DNA of 16,519 nt from an uncultured Streptomyces sp. (GTDB lineage Bacteria > Actinomycetota > Actinomycetes > Streptomycetales > Streptomycetaceae): contig CAMLJW010000064.1 in the NCBI GenBank assembly GCA_946480485.1, positions 1 to 16,519 on the forward strand. The letters run 5' to 3'. Positions 15,867 through 16,519 of this stretch are shown here, one piece after another. Numbering within the stretch: the stretch's first letter is position 1; the number at the start of each line of letters is the position of its first letter. A program made the translations under genes and the position numbers. Below the pieces are notes generated by a model, which had not been told where the DNA came from, ran no database searches, and saw only the letters and a program-made list of their open reading frames with translations.

Positions 15867-16519
15867 GTGCAACGTGTCCCTCATGTGGCCGCCGTTCTCG
15901 GTTCCCCGATCGCCCATTCCCTCTCCCCGGTGCTGCATCGCGCCGCGTACGAGGAACTGGGGCTGGACGACTGGTCGTACGACCGTTTCGAGATCGACGA
16001 GGAAGCACTGCCCGGGTTCCTGGGGCAGCTCGGTCCCGAGTGGGCGGGTCTTTCGCTGACGATGCCGTTGAAGCGTGCGGTGATTCCGCTGCTCGACGAG
16101 ATCAGCGCGACGGCGGCCTCCGTGGAGGCTGTGAACACGGTGGTGTTCACCGAGGACGGGCGCCGCGTCGGCGACAACACCGACATCCCCGGCATGGTCG
16201 CCGCCCTGCGGGAGCGGGGAATCGAGCAGGTCGAGTCCGCCGCCATCCTCGGCGCGGGCGCCACCGCCTCGTCCGCACTGGCCGCCATCTCGCGGATCTG
16301 CCCGGGTGAGATCGTCGCGTACGTCCGCAGCGAGGCACGCGCCGCCGAGATGCGGCAGTGGGGTGAGCGCCTGGAGACCGAGGTGCGCATCGCCAACTGG
16401 GCGGACGCCGAGCGGGCGCTGCGCGCGCCGCTGGTGGTCGCCACGACCCCGGCGGGCACCACCGACGACCTCGCCTCCGCCGTCCCCGAGCGTCCTGCCA
16501 CACTCTTCGACGTCCTGTA
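15867..16519 (+). CDS. aroE: Shikimate dehydrogenase, 3' end missing
   Basis: It reduces 3-dehydroshikimate to shikimate with NADPH in the aromatic amino acid pathway. The first 217 codons are present and the frame runs off the window; the family has about 270-290 residues. The substrate-binding domain shows SPIAHSLSP (Ser18 and Ser20), catalytic Lys69 in LTMPLK, Asn90 in EAVNT and catalytic Asp106 in GDNTDIPGM. The nucleotide-binding loop is LGAGATASS (128-136). Two sites differ from E. coli: the Asn-Val before Thr in NVTxPxK is Ser63-Leu64, and the NADP-selective NRT stretch is replaced by VRS. GTG 15867 is chosen because GGAGGT (15855-15860) lies 6 nt upstream and homology begins within ten residues. 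The gene probably has its own promoter after the 183-nt gap behind mltG. Confidence 0.94.
   Translation, partial: MQRVPHVAAVLGSPIAHSLSPVLHRAAYEELGLDDWSYDRFEIDEEALPGFLGQLGPEWAGLSLTMPLKRAVIPLLDEISATAASVEAVNTVVFTEDGRRVGDNTDIPGMVAALRERGIEQVESAAILGAGATASSALAAISRICPGEIVAYVRSEARAAEMRQWGERLETEVRIANWADAERALRAPLVVATTPAGTTDDLASAVPERPATLFDVL

Noticed and set aside
13626..15938. A 770-residue minus-strand open frame opposite mltG
   Set aside because: A mirror of mltG. Its apparent VAVKLRVL repeats are only the reverse of the 33-bp mltG repeats.

Overview
The window is high-GC DNA (roughly 70 percent by eye) with strong G/C bias at third codon positions, many GTG starts and long spurious ORFs opposite real genes. 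Together with protein sequences that read as typical Streptomyces orthologues, this places it in the chromosome core of a Streptomyces or very close actinomycete. The gene order (relA, ... hisS, ... rpsD, ... alaS, ruvX, mltG, aroE) agrees with what I remember of the conserved relA-alaS-aro region of Streptomyces. There is no sign of a prophage, insertion sequence, CRISPR array, tRNA or rRNA.

Layout. 1-1839 (+): 3' three quarters of the bifunctional (p)ppGpp synthetase/hydrolase gene relA, cut by the window edge. It converges on a minus-strand pair: a DUF349 protein (1924-3153) and, upstream of it, a membrane-anchored cyclophilin-type peptidyl-prolyl isomerase (3289-4137). A 51-nt hairpin (1862-1912) separates relA from this pair. 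A divergent gap (4138-4304) then leads into a plus-strand series: MBL-fold hydrolase (4305-5027) closely followed by hisS (5038-6300); a vitamin K epoxide reductase homologue (6423-7061); rarA (7107-8477), probably leaderless; a long structured leader and rpsD (8816-9430), closed by a strong terminator (9477-9520); then a likely operon DUF948 (9749-10183), DUF6167-like (10191-10547), alaS (10547-13219), ruvX (13216-13719), followed by mltG (13842-15683); and finally the 5' part of aroE (15867 to the window end).

Functionally this is a housekeeping block. It covers translation (HisS, AlaS, S4, and RuvX for 16S rRNA maturation), the stringent response (RelA), envelope protein folding and disulfide formation (cyclophilin, VKOR), rescue of stalled replication forks (RarA), peptidoglycan strand termination (MltG) and aromatic amino acid synthesis (AroE). 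One cell-envelope pair (DUF948 and DUF6167) is translationally linked to alaS.

I did not find a new defence, mobile or biosynthetic system. The observations most worth checking are the 300-nt structured rpsD leader whose Shine-Dalgarno sequence lies inside a small hairpin; the near-perfect 33-bp minisatellite and in-frame A7 run in the cytoplasmic tail of mltG; an exact 18-bp tandem duplication at the alaS/ruvX stop-start junction; and the apparent leaderless start of rarA.
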